This document shows, in pieces, positions 21,736 through 33,672 of a DNA stretch of 64,000 nt. This stretch comes from Stenopsyche tienmushanensis (lineage: Eukaryota; Arthropoda; Insecta; Trichoptera; Stenopsychidae). The stretch spans positions 1,612,001 to 1,676,000 of the forward strand of contig WACJ01000044.1 of the NCBI GenBank assembly GCA_008973525.1, in the 5' to 3' direction. Both the position numbers and the translations under genes were made by a program. The notes beneath the pieces were generated by a model. The model was not told the origin of the DNA. It made no database searches and saw nothing but the letters and a program-made list of their open reading frames with translations. Position 1 is the first letter of the stretch. Every line of letters starts with the position of its first letter.

Positions 21736-23190
21736 TAAAACCAACAAAATAAAATCAATTTCATTATTTCTATCATTCCTAATTAAACAAGATAACTCTT
21801 TCAAATTTCAAACGATATTTTTAGAATTATTACTACTAAAGAAGTTTTCCTGTCACACTCTGTATAATAAAAATATATTTATTGAAAGCCTAACACTTTG
21901 AGTTGCTACAAAAGTCATTTGAATTCAATGCTATACAAAGTTATTGTTGTACAATTTGCCGTAAGTTCTAAAACATACATAAAACTAAGTCATTATGTGT
22001 TTTAGCGTTTAGGTGACCAAAAACCACAATATAAATAAACATATGCGACATGAATGCAAAACACAAAGGCTATTGTCGAATTTTTAGGTCACGATCTTGG
22101 GTCATGCTCGCGATTTTATCAGGAAAAAATTGAAGTCCTGTTATGCAAATGGCGATCGGTGTGCAAGGCTCGAGTAGGCGATAAGTAATTTATAGGATGA
22201 CGGTCAAGAGCAGAATTGGTCATTACATAACCGATTTTCAGACCATCATTCCGTGAATCCGTTACATATAAGCCAGATCGTCGCCATTTTGCCTGATATG
22301 GTATGCGGAGCCGCGGACCTGGATCCTGGTGAATACAAACGATCGTCTAATTTGCATATTGCTCTGGTGGGATCCGAAGAGCGGCAATCATGAGAAGAAG
22401 GTAATCGATCAAGTTTAGCGTGCCGATCTGTCCTTGATCGATGTGTACAGTAAGGCAGTTCCATGTTTACATAATCGACGGATAAATGCAGCATCGGTAA
22501 TTTGTCCAAGTGTGGAACCTGGCTATCAGACTGGACGTCCTCATAAACCATGTGGTCATTGCGACGACACTAATGCCCGCTGACTGATGGACAACGGGAA
22601 CGAAGAGTCGAAGAAAGCATCCAAATGGCTCCGAACTTGGTCGAAATTTATGCGAGACGATTTGACACATGACGGGCTTTCTTTGGAGAATCGCTAATTG
22701 AAATGCCAAGCAAAAAAGCCGTTATTAATGTGTTTTATAAAATCAGGTTTACATAGCAGATTTACATCGGCCTCCTATTGATATGAATCATTGAAAACCG
22801 AAGCTTTTCAGTAGGCATAATCGATAATAGAACTTGGAAGAGTATTGGAAGTACGATCAAAGTTCGATGAACGATGGCATTTGCACTTACCGATTATGAT
22901 CTCGCGAACATATAAAGTCACCAATGAAGATGTCTTGCAGATTTAACATCGCAGCGTCGTGTCCATCAGGTTCTTGATGGATCCACACGTCTTCGTATCG
23001 AACTTTAGATCGTTTTTTAATAACGCCATCGCTTGTAAATGCCAAATGAATGATAATTTTATCAATATTGCCGATGGCTCGACGCTGATATTAAAATCGT
23101 ATTCAGATGTTGCGAATATAATAAAATATTGAAGCCATACCGCAAATTATAATTTGTGATACAATTGAGTTTTTAGCTCATTTTTAGTCT
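21736..23190. other. no gene recognised
   Basis: The first ~170 bp continue Helitron-like sequence (CAAACGATATTTTTAGAATT). The block 22080-23060 is less AT-rich and looks single-copy, with overlapping minus-strand frames (22246-22551, 22467-22709) lacking any recognised motif. Confidence 0.4.
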
Positions 23191-23193
23191 TAT

Positions 23194-23228
23194 GTCACAC
23201 CCCATTTGTGTGACAAATGGGGTGTGAC
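23194..23228. repeat. perfect 16-bp snapback hairpin
   Basis: GTCACACCCCATTTGT (23194-23209), loop GTG, ACAAATGGGGTGTGAC (23213-23228). A second fold is possible: TGTCACAC can instead pair with the central GTGTGACA around CCCATTT. It is flanked by T-rich and A-rich runs. No promoter or gene context. Confidence 0.8.
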
Positions 23229-23285
23229 AAAAAACTTCGAACTGAAATATGAACCGATATTATTTTTCTTGTCGAATAATAGTAT

Positions 23286-23560
23286 TTGAAACGTGCAAAA
23301 TAAAATATATGCGGACACAATGCAAAAACAAGCAACAAACGACAAGTATCAATTGCTGACCTGAACATCTATGTATCGTCATGCCGCACTTTTAGCGAAA
23401 ATTGATCGCAAAGAGCTCAAGCAATTGAATCAGCTGATTATTTTTTTATTCCTCGTCTTCAGGATAGGGATTTTTATTCGATCCTTCATAATATTTAGTC
23501 TATCCTCCATAAATAACAAGGAAAAATAGGTAATTGATTAGATTGGCACTTAAATTTTAT
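23286..23560 (+). repeat. diverged duplicated block M, copy 2
   Basis: Second copy of the 16008-16255 block, same strand. Conserved runs include TCGTCATGCCGCACTTTTAG and CCATAAATAACAAGG. Confidence 0.65.
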
Positions 23561-24526
23561 AGCACACACGTTCCAGGAGTTTATTTTTTTTTAATTACAT
23601 GTAGAATAATTATTAGTTTGTACTTAGACTAAAGAAATTGTAGTAGTTTTCAATCACGGAATAAAAATATTTAATTACTCATACATCGATAGTGCCAAAA
23701 ATGCGTGCCGCGTTTTATAAATGTACAGATGCCCGTTGAAGTCAATTGATTATCTTTTGCAATACATAGTACTCGAGCAAAATGTATCAGATTTTTTTTA
23801 AGCCAATAGATCATTTTATATGATTAATTACCCAATCAAAAAATAATATGTTGCAATATTTTCCCTCGCTCGTTTGTTATCTATCATTTGTGTTTCTGTG
23901 GGAACGCTCGGAAAATAATAAAGTAATATTATCCTCTAAACGTATTAAATGCCATTTTTATTGATTTAAAAATAAGCATTTGTGATTTTTAACGCCGTTC
24001 GGATGTACCAGCAGGTTGCCATGTAAAACGCAATATTTAGCACAATATTTTCTCGACTCATCACAGCAGCCACGAGGATGAAATAGATCGCTTTGGAAAT
24101 TTAATGTGAACACATTCATCACGAAACATGAGCCAATTTACGTCAGTATGTTGTGTAAAAAATATAATGATTGCATTATAAGACCATTTTATATGAGACG
24201 GTAAGTGGTTATTGGTCTCAATGGATCCCCCGCAGACTCGCATCACTCGATATAAATACCCATCATAATTACGAAAACTGTTAATAACCCGGTGTGTGTG
24301 CGAAAAAAATGTATCAATGAAATGATGGATGTTTACAGTTCGGTACGAAAGTGTTTGATTTGACCTAAAATTCGTGGGATTATCGACGCTTTTTTTTGAC
24401 TTTCGATAACAAACACACATTTCAATAGTGTTTTTTTATTATGTTAAATATCTTGACTCATAAGAAAGATTTTATGCATTGCTGTTATTCCATCTATTTA
24501 CGGAAGTTGTTAACTAAAAGATTAAA
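23561..24526. other. no gene recognised
   Basis: AT-rich, apparently single-copy. A 119-residue minus-strand frame (24061-24420) has no recognisable domain, signal peptide or codon pattern that persuades me. Confidence 0.4.
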
Positions 24527-24660
24527 CTATGTTTGTGTAATATATAATAAAATCTGCTGGTTTGATAGTTGCTTTATGCTACGCATAGATACTCGCAATA
24601 AAGGCGACACAGCGCATGCGCGTAGCATCTCTATGATGTATGCTACGAACACGGACAACC
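24527..24660 (+). repeat. short repeat family P, copy 1
   Basis: GTTTGTGTAATATATAATAA followed by TTGCTTTATGCTA and ATGATGTATGC. The same order occurs at 27694-27790; the first word is inverted at 57550-57590. It includes the palindrome GCGCATGCGC. Confidence 0.55.
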
Positions 24661-25107
24661 TACAAACGAATCTATCTCTAACCAACTGTCACTTGGAGTT
24701 TCGCTTTTTGTCCTGTTTAGTCCAATTTGTATTAATTATTTTAAATATGTAAATCTATTTATGTCATACTTTAGATCGCAATAATTGCCATATTAATAGT
24801 TAAAAGCAGCGAGTGCTCATAAGATTGTAAGGACCCTCAAAGGTCCTAATTTGGGTTACATTGATAAAGTACTTCAATGATTATTTTCATATAGTATGCA
24901 ATGCATTCATATTTATAAAATAGAAAATGATCGAAGTATCGTCCTTAAACACAGTCAAAGCCTGTCCAAAGATGGCAGAAAAAAAACATTTATTCTTGGT
25001 TGAGGCTCGCGATACACTTTTATGCTCCCAATGGTGTCAGATCTTAAATGTCTTCACCAATCAAAGCTTCTATATGTAGTATAAATGAATATCAGTTATA
25101 CCGACAA
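24661..25107. other. AT-rich stretch, nothing recognised
   Basis: No sustained frame, no repeat recognised. Confidence 0.45.
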
Positions 25108-25440
25108 TTCTTACCTGCTCACCCATAAAAACCCCCAGGGAGGGGGGGGGGGCAACCTCACGCCTGTGGGTAACAGTTTAACACGTGAACTCTGTGCAAA
25201 TGGTGTCACTATTATATTCAATAGCCTAGTTCTCTCCTATGTGCGAACAGTTATGGCTGCTTGAATGGCGACTATTAATGACTTGGAGACTACCAAGTAT
25301 CATGGGGAAGGGAACAACCCTGCACTCCGTCATCTGCTGTAGTTCCTTTCAAGCTGAGATAGGACTCAGTGGTGGCAATGACCTAACATTAGTTAATCCC
25401 TGTTATATTTTTAGTTTCCCTTTTTCTCGCATAGCAGCGC
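25108..25440 (+). mobile_element. LINE 5'-leader-like repeat, copy 2
   Basis: Opens with CTCACCCATAAAAACCCCC and an 11-G run. It then has GCCTAGTTC, GTTATGGCTGCTTGAATGGC, GTCATCTGCTGTAG and CAAGCTGAGATAGGACTC, parallel to the copies at 6588, 26014 and 43890. Internally deleted relative to 26014. Confidence 0.55.
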
Positions 25441-25644
25441 CTGGATATGTACTTTAACATGCATGCATGCAAGAGTGCCGCCATTAATCCTGTAATTAAC
25501 CTATGTAACTCATGAGGTATGTTCAGAGAAAATGACAATAGCGGCTTAGCATCCTACATATTTTATTGAGATAATTAAGATTCAGAATATTAAAAATGTA
25601 TATAGCTGAGGTGTTTTAATTGGTAACACTTGATCTGATGAACC

Positions 25645-25830
25645 CTGTGTATCCAGGATGTTTTGAACACAAATCGACAAAATATTTCTGGTGGTTAGGG
25701 GGGTATTTTGCTACTCTTCGCATATACTCCCTATGTCCAAAGGATCAGGGTTTTCGAAACAGATTTTCTTTTCAACATTTTGAAAAAATACCATACCATA
25801 ATAGCACGAAATAAATGTGAAATGTCAACT
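25645..25830 (+). repeat. Q element (Tc1-like terminus), copy 1
   Basis: TATCCAGGATG start, then ATCAGGGTTTTCGAAAC, TTTTCAACATTTTGAAAAAATACC and AATAGCACGAAAT. These words recur in order in the larger element at 27795-28680. Non-coding. Confidence 0.45.
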
Positions 25831-26013
25831 TCTAAATTCTTTAAACAAAAAAAGCAACAGCTATTTTAAACTTAGTTTAGGTTTTTAAAAGTTCTCTAGA
25901 TATACCATTTCCAACGATATGCTACATGTCATACAAATAATTCAATAAGCCATTTCTAGACAACAAAAAAATCCGGTGGTGTCAGACTATCGTCTATAGA
26001 GCTGGTTGGGTGT

Positions 26014-26600
26014 TAAACTCCACGATGCCCACCCATAAAACCCCAGGGAGGAGCCAATCCTACGCTCGTGGACAACGTTTGAATCCCTGGGAACCGCAGC
26101 TGAGATAGCCCAGCTAACATGAGTTGACTGCGCACTCATTAAGGAATGTGTGGAACAGCCGATTACAGCAGTTGGTGGAGACTGTGTCAAAGGCTCACCA
26201 CTATCCTTAAAGGCCTAGGCATACAGGGGAGAACGGTTTTAGGCTGTTCGAACGGCGACTCGTCTCCGTGGCTAGGTACTGACCGAACCGATACGAGTAC
26301 CATGGGGATTGGGTAGCCCCTGCAGTCTGTCATCTGCTGTAACCCCCTTCAAACTGAGGTTGGACTGTTGGTAGTGAACCAGCGGTAGTATTCCTTTGAA
26401 TTAAGCTTGGTCCTTATTCTTCCACTGCACCCTCGGGTGCAATAGACTGTTGTTAGTTTCTCGCCTCCTCTGGAGGGCGCAAAGCAAAATGGGTGATCGC
26501 CTGGACGCTCTGCGCCTAGCGTTTCTAGCGAGGTTAAAAGATCAGTGTAAGACACTCTTTGTGTGGCTAGTCCAAGGTAATCCGGAACAGATCATATAGC
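26014..26600 (+). mobile_element. LINE 5'-leader-like repeat, copy 3 (fullest)
   Basis: The most complete leader: CCACCCATAAAACCCCAGGG, TAGCCCAGCTAACATGAGTT, CGGCGACTCGTCTCCGTGGC, ACGAGTACCATGGGGA, CAAACTGAGGTTGGACTG, a CCCTCGGGTGCAATAGACTG stretch and GTGTGGCTAGTCCAAGG at the end. Short frames on both strands (25987-26190 and 26349-26555 minus) are not convincing. Probably the 5' UTR of the LINE whose tails populate this window; that link is inference. Confidence 0.6.
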
Positions 26601-27693
26601 AGCGCAGGAAATGGGATTTATGATCCCCCATTCCCAGTTAGTCGCTGTCTGTCGTCTGTCATGTCAGACATAGAGACTTTGTGTGAAACGTAGCAAAAGA
26701 CCTCTAATACCCATAAAAAATATTGTCAGTCTATGAGCCAAACATCCTGTATATATTTTAGATGAACTCTACTATAACATGATTTATTCAATTAGCATCA
26801 AATTAGCCAAAATAAAAAATTATCTATTCGATTCAGATATGGGTCAAAAGCACAATGCTGTGTATGCCAATCGGCATTAATATTCCAACGGCGTATGACT
26901 TTGTTTTATTTTGCAAATTTGGGAATTATTCAAAACCTGTTCTTATCTAATTCCAGTCGAGTAGCCAAAGAATTAATATATTTTTCTCACGTAGATTCCT
27001 GAGAACTGGAACGACACAACTCATGAAAGCTGATGAATATTTTAATACATCAAGCGTACCATCACGTCATCCCTGAACACTTCGCACGACAATAAAAAGC
27101 TCGACGGCATAATATCACGGTGCGGCTATAAATAACCGAGACTGGCGCTATAGGCTCCGATCGGAGATTTATTAGACCATATCGCATGACGGAATTTCGG
27201 TAATTAATACACAAGGCCGAGATAATAATTCACCAATGCAAACATCATCGATGATATCATAATTCAATTAACAAACATTTAATTAAACTCCAAAAAAACG
27301 CAGCACAATATTAATAAATCCGTCGATGTCGATATTCTATTTGCCATTTTGACAACCCATTTGTTGCGGCAAGGCCGATAGACGATTTCAACACTCGAAT
27401 AAACGGACCGTTCATGATTTTGGCTTATTAAAGCGTCCTTTTTACATACCCCGACACAAAGAGATTGTCCGCTTAAGAGATTTCTTTTGTGGTCGTAGTC
27501 CGATAAAGAAAAAAATCGCTTCTTCAAATAGAAGAAATGTTATGTTCGAATTTCAAGCAACGCATTGTTGTGCAGTGAAAGTCAAAATAAACTTATTTTA
27601 ATATCGAAAAGAATACATGATCCGATTTTAGGACGTTTTCTATGATTTATGCGACAGACACGGATCATACCACAATTTTAACCTAAAATATTA
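26601..27693. other. Q-element terminus then single-copy DNA
   Basis: Positions 26685-26755 carry GTGTGAAACGTAGCAAAAG and CATCCTGTATATA, the inverted terminus of the Q element also seen at 27795. From 26760 to 27690 nothing is recognised. Confidence 0.45.
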
Positions 27694-27790
27694 AGGCTGT
27701 GTTTGTGTAATATATAATAAAACAGGCTCGGTTACTGATCTAATGGTTGCTTTATGCTATGATGTATGCAACGGAAATGATATATAATTC
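27694..27790 (+). repeat. short repeat family P, copy 2
   Basis: GTGTTTGTGTAATATATAAT, GGTTGCTTTATGCTATGATG and TATGCAACG, parallel to 24527-24660. Confidence 0.55.
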
Positions 27791-27794
27791 GTTG

Positions 27795-28680
27795 TATATA
27801 CAGGGAGCTTTGCACATAGGCCCGACAATTTTTTATTTTTTATTAGGAGGATCTTTTGTTACGTTTCACATTTAAGATGTCATATCCTGTGTCAGGGTTA
27901 TTGAAATTTTTTTTTCAACATTTTTAAAAAATACCCAAAATTTCACCTTTAAATTGTTATATTATTTTAATCTATGGCTGTGTAACATGAGCGATTTACA
28001 AATCCCCACGTAATAGCGCTGTTAATCTAAGCAGATTTAACAGAGCTTCCGTCTCTTTTCAGGTGCAACGTGCTATTTTAACAGCGCCATCTCTTGTGGC
28101 CCTACGGAGACATTGCACCTGCATACCGGTTGCCGGTTGGATAGTGACCCGCAGAAGGCGGGAGTCGGGAGAATCGTAGCTTAGCCTTGGATACGGAAGG
28201 TCGTCCCTCCTGCAGCCAGATCTCTCTCTCTCTCATGTGGAATAAATAGTTATTTAGTCCAGCAATATCACACTCGATAGAAAAACGGACCCGCGCACTA
28301 GCACGGTCATCCCGACGAGCTCGTGGAGGCAGGGAGCCACCCGGGGACTTTGCCCCCGAGAGCGCCCCCACTTCAACGTTACAGTTGTAATAGCACGAAA
28401 TAGCTGTTTTTATATTTTTGATCTAAATAAATTATTATATTATGCAATCGAATATTCTGTGGCTCGTATGGTCTCCAGACCTGACACCACTGGATTTAAT
28501 TGTCTAGGAACGTGGAAAAGAATTAATTTACAAGACAGAGGTGCCCACAAAAGAAAGCCTAATTGGACAACCCTGACACTTGAACACAACTTAAGATAGG
28601 GACTATGTGCGAAATAAAAGACCTCCTCTCGCCCCGAAAAATAAATCGGTCCATGTGAAAAACACTCATTATATATTTGG
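27795..28680 (+). mobile_element. Q element: Tc1/mariner-like relic with GC-rich insert
   Basis: The left module TATACAGGGAG, TTATTAGGAGGATCTTTTGT is echoed inverted on the right (AAAAGACCTCCTC, about 28617-28629). Between them, 28455-28590 encodes SPDLTPLDLIV, then KELIYKTEVPTKESLIG. This corresponds to the C-terminal (D)LTPLDFFLWG...K region of IS630/mariner-like transposases. The catalytic residues upstream are absent. A GC-rich block at about 28000-28385 appears to interrupt the element, since the AATAGCACGAAAT word following it directly follows the AATACC word in the 25645 copy. Confidence 0.6.
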
Positions 28681-28819
28681 GTATATATTCATATCATTCT
28701 ATAAATAATAATCAATGAAAATTGTGGGAAAAGTGAAAAAGATTTTTGTGATTTTGATGAAAATTCCGTCCAATTGACATATGCGGTAAGCCGAGCATTA
28801 AACCTCAATCGATTTATAG

Positions 28820-29145
28820 TGCGGCAGGGTAACTACCTTATTCTAAAAAGGAACAACACAAACCGTATAAGAGATATTAGTTTAATTTTTATTTTATATT
28901 ATAGATAAATATTTAAAGTTTTTATTTATTTTATTTAAAAAATTATGTTATTAAAGTAAACTTCGTTTTGACTATATATATTAATATAGTTAATTTTATA
29001 TTGTTGATATTATCGATATAATTTTTAAAATATAATAAATAGAAACTTTACATGTTATTCTATAATTTAAATAAAATAATTAAACTGATATATCTTATAT
29101 TGTTTAGATTGTTTATGTTTAAAATAAGGTAGTTACTCTGCCGCA
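28820..29145. mobile_element. 326-bp MITE, GCGGCAGG family
   Basis: TIRs: TGCGGCAGGGTAACTACCTT at 28820 and the inverted AAGGTAGTTACTCTGCCGCA ending at 29145; pairing extends ~28 bp with few mismatches. The interior is almost pure AT with no frame. Related short copies are at 38277-38373 and 15735-15790. Superfamily undetermined; no clear target duplication found. Confidence 0.75.
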
Positions 29146-30286
29146 GCCTGTACTTGGATGCTAATCCACACAATTGACAGATAGAACGATTATGAAAAGT
29201 GGTTACTTAACATCATAATATGGATGTTCAAATTCGATCTGCGTTTCTTAAATTTAGTGCCATTTTGTAACAGCAAATATTCTACGTGTGTCGGATGTGA
29301 TGATGAGAAAATGTTACGCATGCGATCGACAATTTTTTGAACCGAATCGATCCATTCGACATTTCACCACTCATTAGTCCATCTCGGCCCATCGGCAGGG
29401 AATCGTTCACACGTCCAGCAATTTTAGCAGATGATTAATCAGTCAGCAGCATCCTGTCATATTTCGAATATTACATCGAGATCGATTTCGAGCGAAGGTA
29501 CCGCATCAGCCGTGTCTCTCGCACCAATTTACCGGATATGAAAATGTAATTTATGGAAGATTGGAGTCGAATTTGTTTCACTACGTTCGGATGGAGATGG
29601 ACAAGCGTCCAAAATGGAGGCCATTAAACATTTTTTTATCAGCTGCCAACATGCCAGGCTGCTGATGCATCACGGTTGCAACATCGGCAACAATAACAAC
29701 GAGAATCGGACAGGCTTCGATCGGGTCTTTGGACGTATTCAATTTGGCCAGGTTTATCGGTGAACGGACCGGGATAAAAAAGAACGAGATGATTGCTGCT
29801 TATGATTTGGAGCTTTTTTGGATGGACCACCTTTGAGGACATCGTCGAGAGTTGTTGCTTCCGAATCCTGTTGATCAAGCACTCGACGAACGAGGATCCT
29901 ATTTCGAGCCATCTTCAGCACGTCCATTCAACTTCAATGTTACATTTTAAGGACTTTTATTTATTAGATGCTCAAGTACTATACCAAGTTATATTGCATT
30001 GCAAATATTTACATAGTGTTTTCCGCGTTTGCATAAATAAATAACAAATCTGCGAGGACGTCATCCATTTGCAGAAATAGCTGCGTGAGCTACTAATTCA
30101 ATGTTTATGTATCTATTTGTGTGCTTTTGCAATAAATTTAAAGATATATTATGCATTCAATAACATTTGTATTCCGATATTGTACATCCGAGATCTATAT
30201 AGGATTGATAATGAACAAAAATCAGTAAACTGGACGAATCGTCCTAAGAAAGTTGTCCAGGCATCCACTTTGTCTCTATCTACTGG
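29146..30286. other. no gene recognised
   Basis: Moderate-GC, single-copy-looking DNA. Frames at 29639-29878 (minus) and 29793-30044 (plus) overlap each other and lack motifs. Confidence 0.4.
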
Positions 30287-30490
30287 TTAATAAAAAAACC
30301 ACAGATAAACCAAAAATATTTCCATTTCTTTAGAAAATATTGAGCATTTTCTAAAAAATCGATACAGGGGACTGTTGTCTATGTCAGGTAAATCTGGTTC
30401 GATCAATCCGTAGTCGTTTATGTTATAGTACGTGGCGTATATCTTAAAACCTAGACATGAGGAACTATTCATAAAATGCTGAGACATACT
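30287..30490 (-). repeat. decayed repeat shared with 21370-21440
   Basis: The minus strand carries CAACAGTCCCCTG and TTTAGAAAATGCTCAATATT, matching the spacer of the 20957-21735 palindrome (SPL...FFRKCSIF in translation in both). It may be a former coding piece of a TE; too short to name. Confidence 0.4.
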
Positions 30491-30509
30491 TTTATTTGCT
30501 TATTTTCCA

Positions 30510-30705
30510 AAATTTCAATTATTTGCGGGGTTAAAGCTATTTTAATGATGCGATTTTTAAACGCGTTTTTCTCCAATCTACTTTTTTTTAACACGGTTGA
30601 CAAGATATCTCAGGTTCCAATTAACTGATTTATTTCAAATTTGGTATGAACTTTTTCTATATAACTGTACTATGTGATTTACTTATGACTATATGATTTG
30701 TACTT
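30510..30705 (-). repeat. family A repeat, copy 3
   Basis: Inverted core: AAACGCGTTTTTCTC, TTTAACACGGTTGACAAGAT, AATTTGGTATGAACTTTTTC. Truncated after that. Confidence 0.55.
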
Positions 30706-33672
30706 TTTGATACAATATTAGCCTGGATATTGGATAACCCAAATGACTTATGATTGGTGACAAAATTATCTATCAATTCCGGTTTTTCTTTCAATAAATT
30801 AACGGTTTTATTGGTTTTCGGTTCAATCCGGCTCGAAGCTCTGGTTATCAATTAAGAAATTCGCAATCGTTCGATGCAAATCAATTAAAAACGATGCGTC
30901 TGTTCGACGCTGCATCTGAAATACTTTAAAAATAGTTCAAGCCAGTTCTATAAAGTGGCGTCCAATTACACGGCTATCTTTAAAGCATCAATCTGCGCGA
31001 AAAGTCACGAAATTCATTGAATCATTAGCTTTAAGAGAGCGATTTCACCATAAAAGCTTTAATTGCGTTAAACGCACACGCGTCTGTGTAATGACCATAA
31101 ATGGCGCACAACAATAATTGACTCCATAAAATAATGATATTATGACGAAGAATCGATCTTGGGTGCTAATCGTCGGTTCTTGGGCGAGCTGTTGAATTGC
31201 TGTGACGAATCGGGGCTTGCGCCACGAAGTCAATGCTGATTATCTTCACCTTCAACATTTCCGAAATCCTTCATCGTCCGTTAGTGATGTAACGAATGAT
31301 ACAGATTTATTTATATGCGAAGCCTAAATTGGTTCCTAATTGATTTTTTTTTCGCCACGTCGTTAGCTTCTGGCTGAAGGTACTCTGTCCATGATCGAAT
31401 ATCTGACGGAAAGACCAGAGCTTGCTGAGGTTCTATACTTGATAAATCAGATGAAATCCATGACAATTAATATTGAATCATTGTTTTGCAATAAATAATA
31501 TTTTTTATATTAAAACCATTAACGGAACCCATATAAAATATTTTGCCCTTTCAAAAACATTTGCCAAAAATGTAAGCCATTTTACACTTCAGTTTATAAA
31601 GTTGTAAATACTGGGAAATTGCAAGCCAATTTCAGATTTCCTACTTCTGTCTACTACTTTCAACTGTCAAAATAGCGGCAGATTTTTAAAAAGAAACCCA
31701 GATAAATGACTACCAAAGCAAACGGCGGGATTTTGCAACACAATAAAAAACATTGAGTAGGGAAGAAAAGATGCCCAATAGGAGGAGTTGTCAATCAGAC
31801 CCCAACGAAAAAACATCTCTTCGGATTATCAGCTCTTCAACTCCGGCCTCCCGATGGAGGAAGTCCCCTATGGGGGAGGATCTTCGAAAAGACGATCAAT
31901 TTCGCGACAACAACGAAAAGACGTAACCCACACGTTTGCTTGCTTGCCACTGCTTATCCAACAGTGTGATAATTAAATAAATACGTTGTACTGATTGTTC
32001 GACATTTTATTGATCACCTGCAGTGCCTGCATCATTTCGATATTTATCACCGAACGAATAAAATCCTAAATGTGTTCCGTCGTTCATCGCAGCCGACTCG
32101 TGGGTCGGGACCGTCGTTGCGGAACGCGCCGCAATTGATCACGCATTACATTTAGATGTTTTCAGAAGCAAGTTATTGTGTAATGGTTTTTTTTTGCTGT
32201 ATCAGTCTAGCCGTCTAGACGCATACAATTTTCGCAGGGAAGTGCATACATTGGTTTGTCAGGTTTCCAAAATTGCCAAAATTTTCTTTGCTGGATAAAT
32301 CAAGTCGTGGAATGTTCTACGAGAATAATGGAGACAAATACAGGTCTTTCAAACAATAATCAGAGCTACATCCAAGAAAAGTGATATTGTGTGTTCTATG
32401 TGATTTTAAAGGGATTGTTGAATTTATTACTTCAGACTGATATTGTCAACAATTAGGGAGTCATATGCTAGGGTCACCTGAGTGGCCATTAGACAATAAA
32501 ATATATAAGGTAAAGCGTGGGTCACGTGTCAGGGAGAGATAACCCACCGCTCTACGCTACACTGGTGTCAGAACGACAGACTAAGCAAAATTGTTTTTAC
32601 GCAATTTATAATACCTCGAAACTCACTGGCGGTTAAAAGGTTAATAAATCGGAATAGCATTTGGCATAATAATCCACCGTTTATGCTTATTTAACAATGA
32701 TTTTTTGAATGGTATATTTCAATTATTTGATGCTAAACTTGGTTTAGATTATTCAAAAGGCGAACAATTATGAATAGAACGGAATCTGAGGGTTCTTTCT
32801 TCGATTTTTTCCAAATGATGCCTCAATAACAGTCGCACTCAAGCTGTAGCTTTGCAGACCACCCTGTATAAGCAGTTATCTAATTACTTATAGTATCATT
32901 ATCTCTGATAAATTATTTTCGACACTAATCAGCTGCATGTGGAGCTCCCAGCGGTGGACCTCCACAGCTCTAAAGAATCACCATTATCGGTTGCTTAAGG
33001 TTCTTTAGTGCTCTTATAATTGCATATTACCATATCTGGACGCCAACATACATCTTCATTTTTAAACTCGACCAGAAACACTCGCATTCATCTATGTCAA
33101 GCGAGAAATGATTCCACATAGGGAGCAGGAACTGCCGCGCTGTATAATTGTATATTATTACCCTTAAAACTTCTCGCCCGCCGCCCACTTTCCGCCTAAT
33201 TAGCAGCTGTCAGCGTGGAAAAAAGTTTTGATTCCTAGGCGGCAATGATGTGAATAAATGGCGGTCGATTCGAATGACAGCGTGTATTGATTGATTCGGA
33301 TTGTTTTGTGACACATATGGATTAAAGACTGAAAGAAGTTCTAGACTCCTAAGCAAAGAAATTGCGTGAGTCCCTGAGAATGCCCAACAAATACCACAGG
33401 TGAATTCTTATAGCAAATTTTATCCATTAATATAACCAACGACCATTAATTCAATTCAACCAGCCAAAAAAAATATATAAATAATCGACTCGTAGAAAAC
33501 TGTATAAATTTCCATGATGATGTAATGCTTTCACTATTCTAATTTATATCTGAAGGTTTAGGTCAAGTTTCCAAATAAATAAAAAAAAAATGTATTATAG
33601 ATCCATTCAGATCATTTTTTATTTATTTTATAGAATGACAGCCATTTGATATAGACATTGACATATGTAATA
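30706..33672. other. no gene recognised
   Basis: Nearly 3 kb of mixed AT-rich and moderate-GC DNA. Open frames such as 30657-30851 (minus) and 31788-31976 (plus) have no motifs. Around 32490-32600 a TATATAAGG word sits beside GC-richer sequence, but no transcript start can be argued. Confidence 0.4.

Noticed and set aside
24061..24420. 119-residue minus-strand open frame
   Set aside because: No recognisable motif, no splice or start support, no repeat evidence of former coding.
28102..28371. Arg/Ser-rich minus-strand frame
   Set aside because: Explained by the high GC of the inserted block; no start context or motif.
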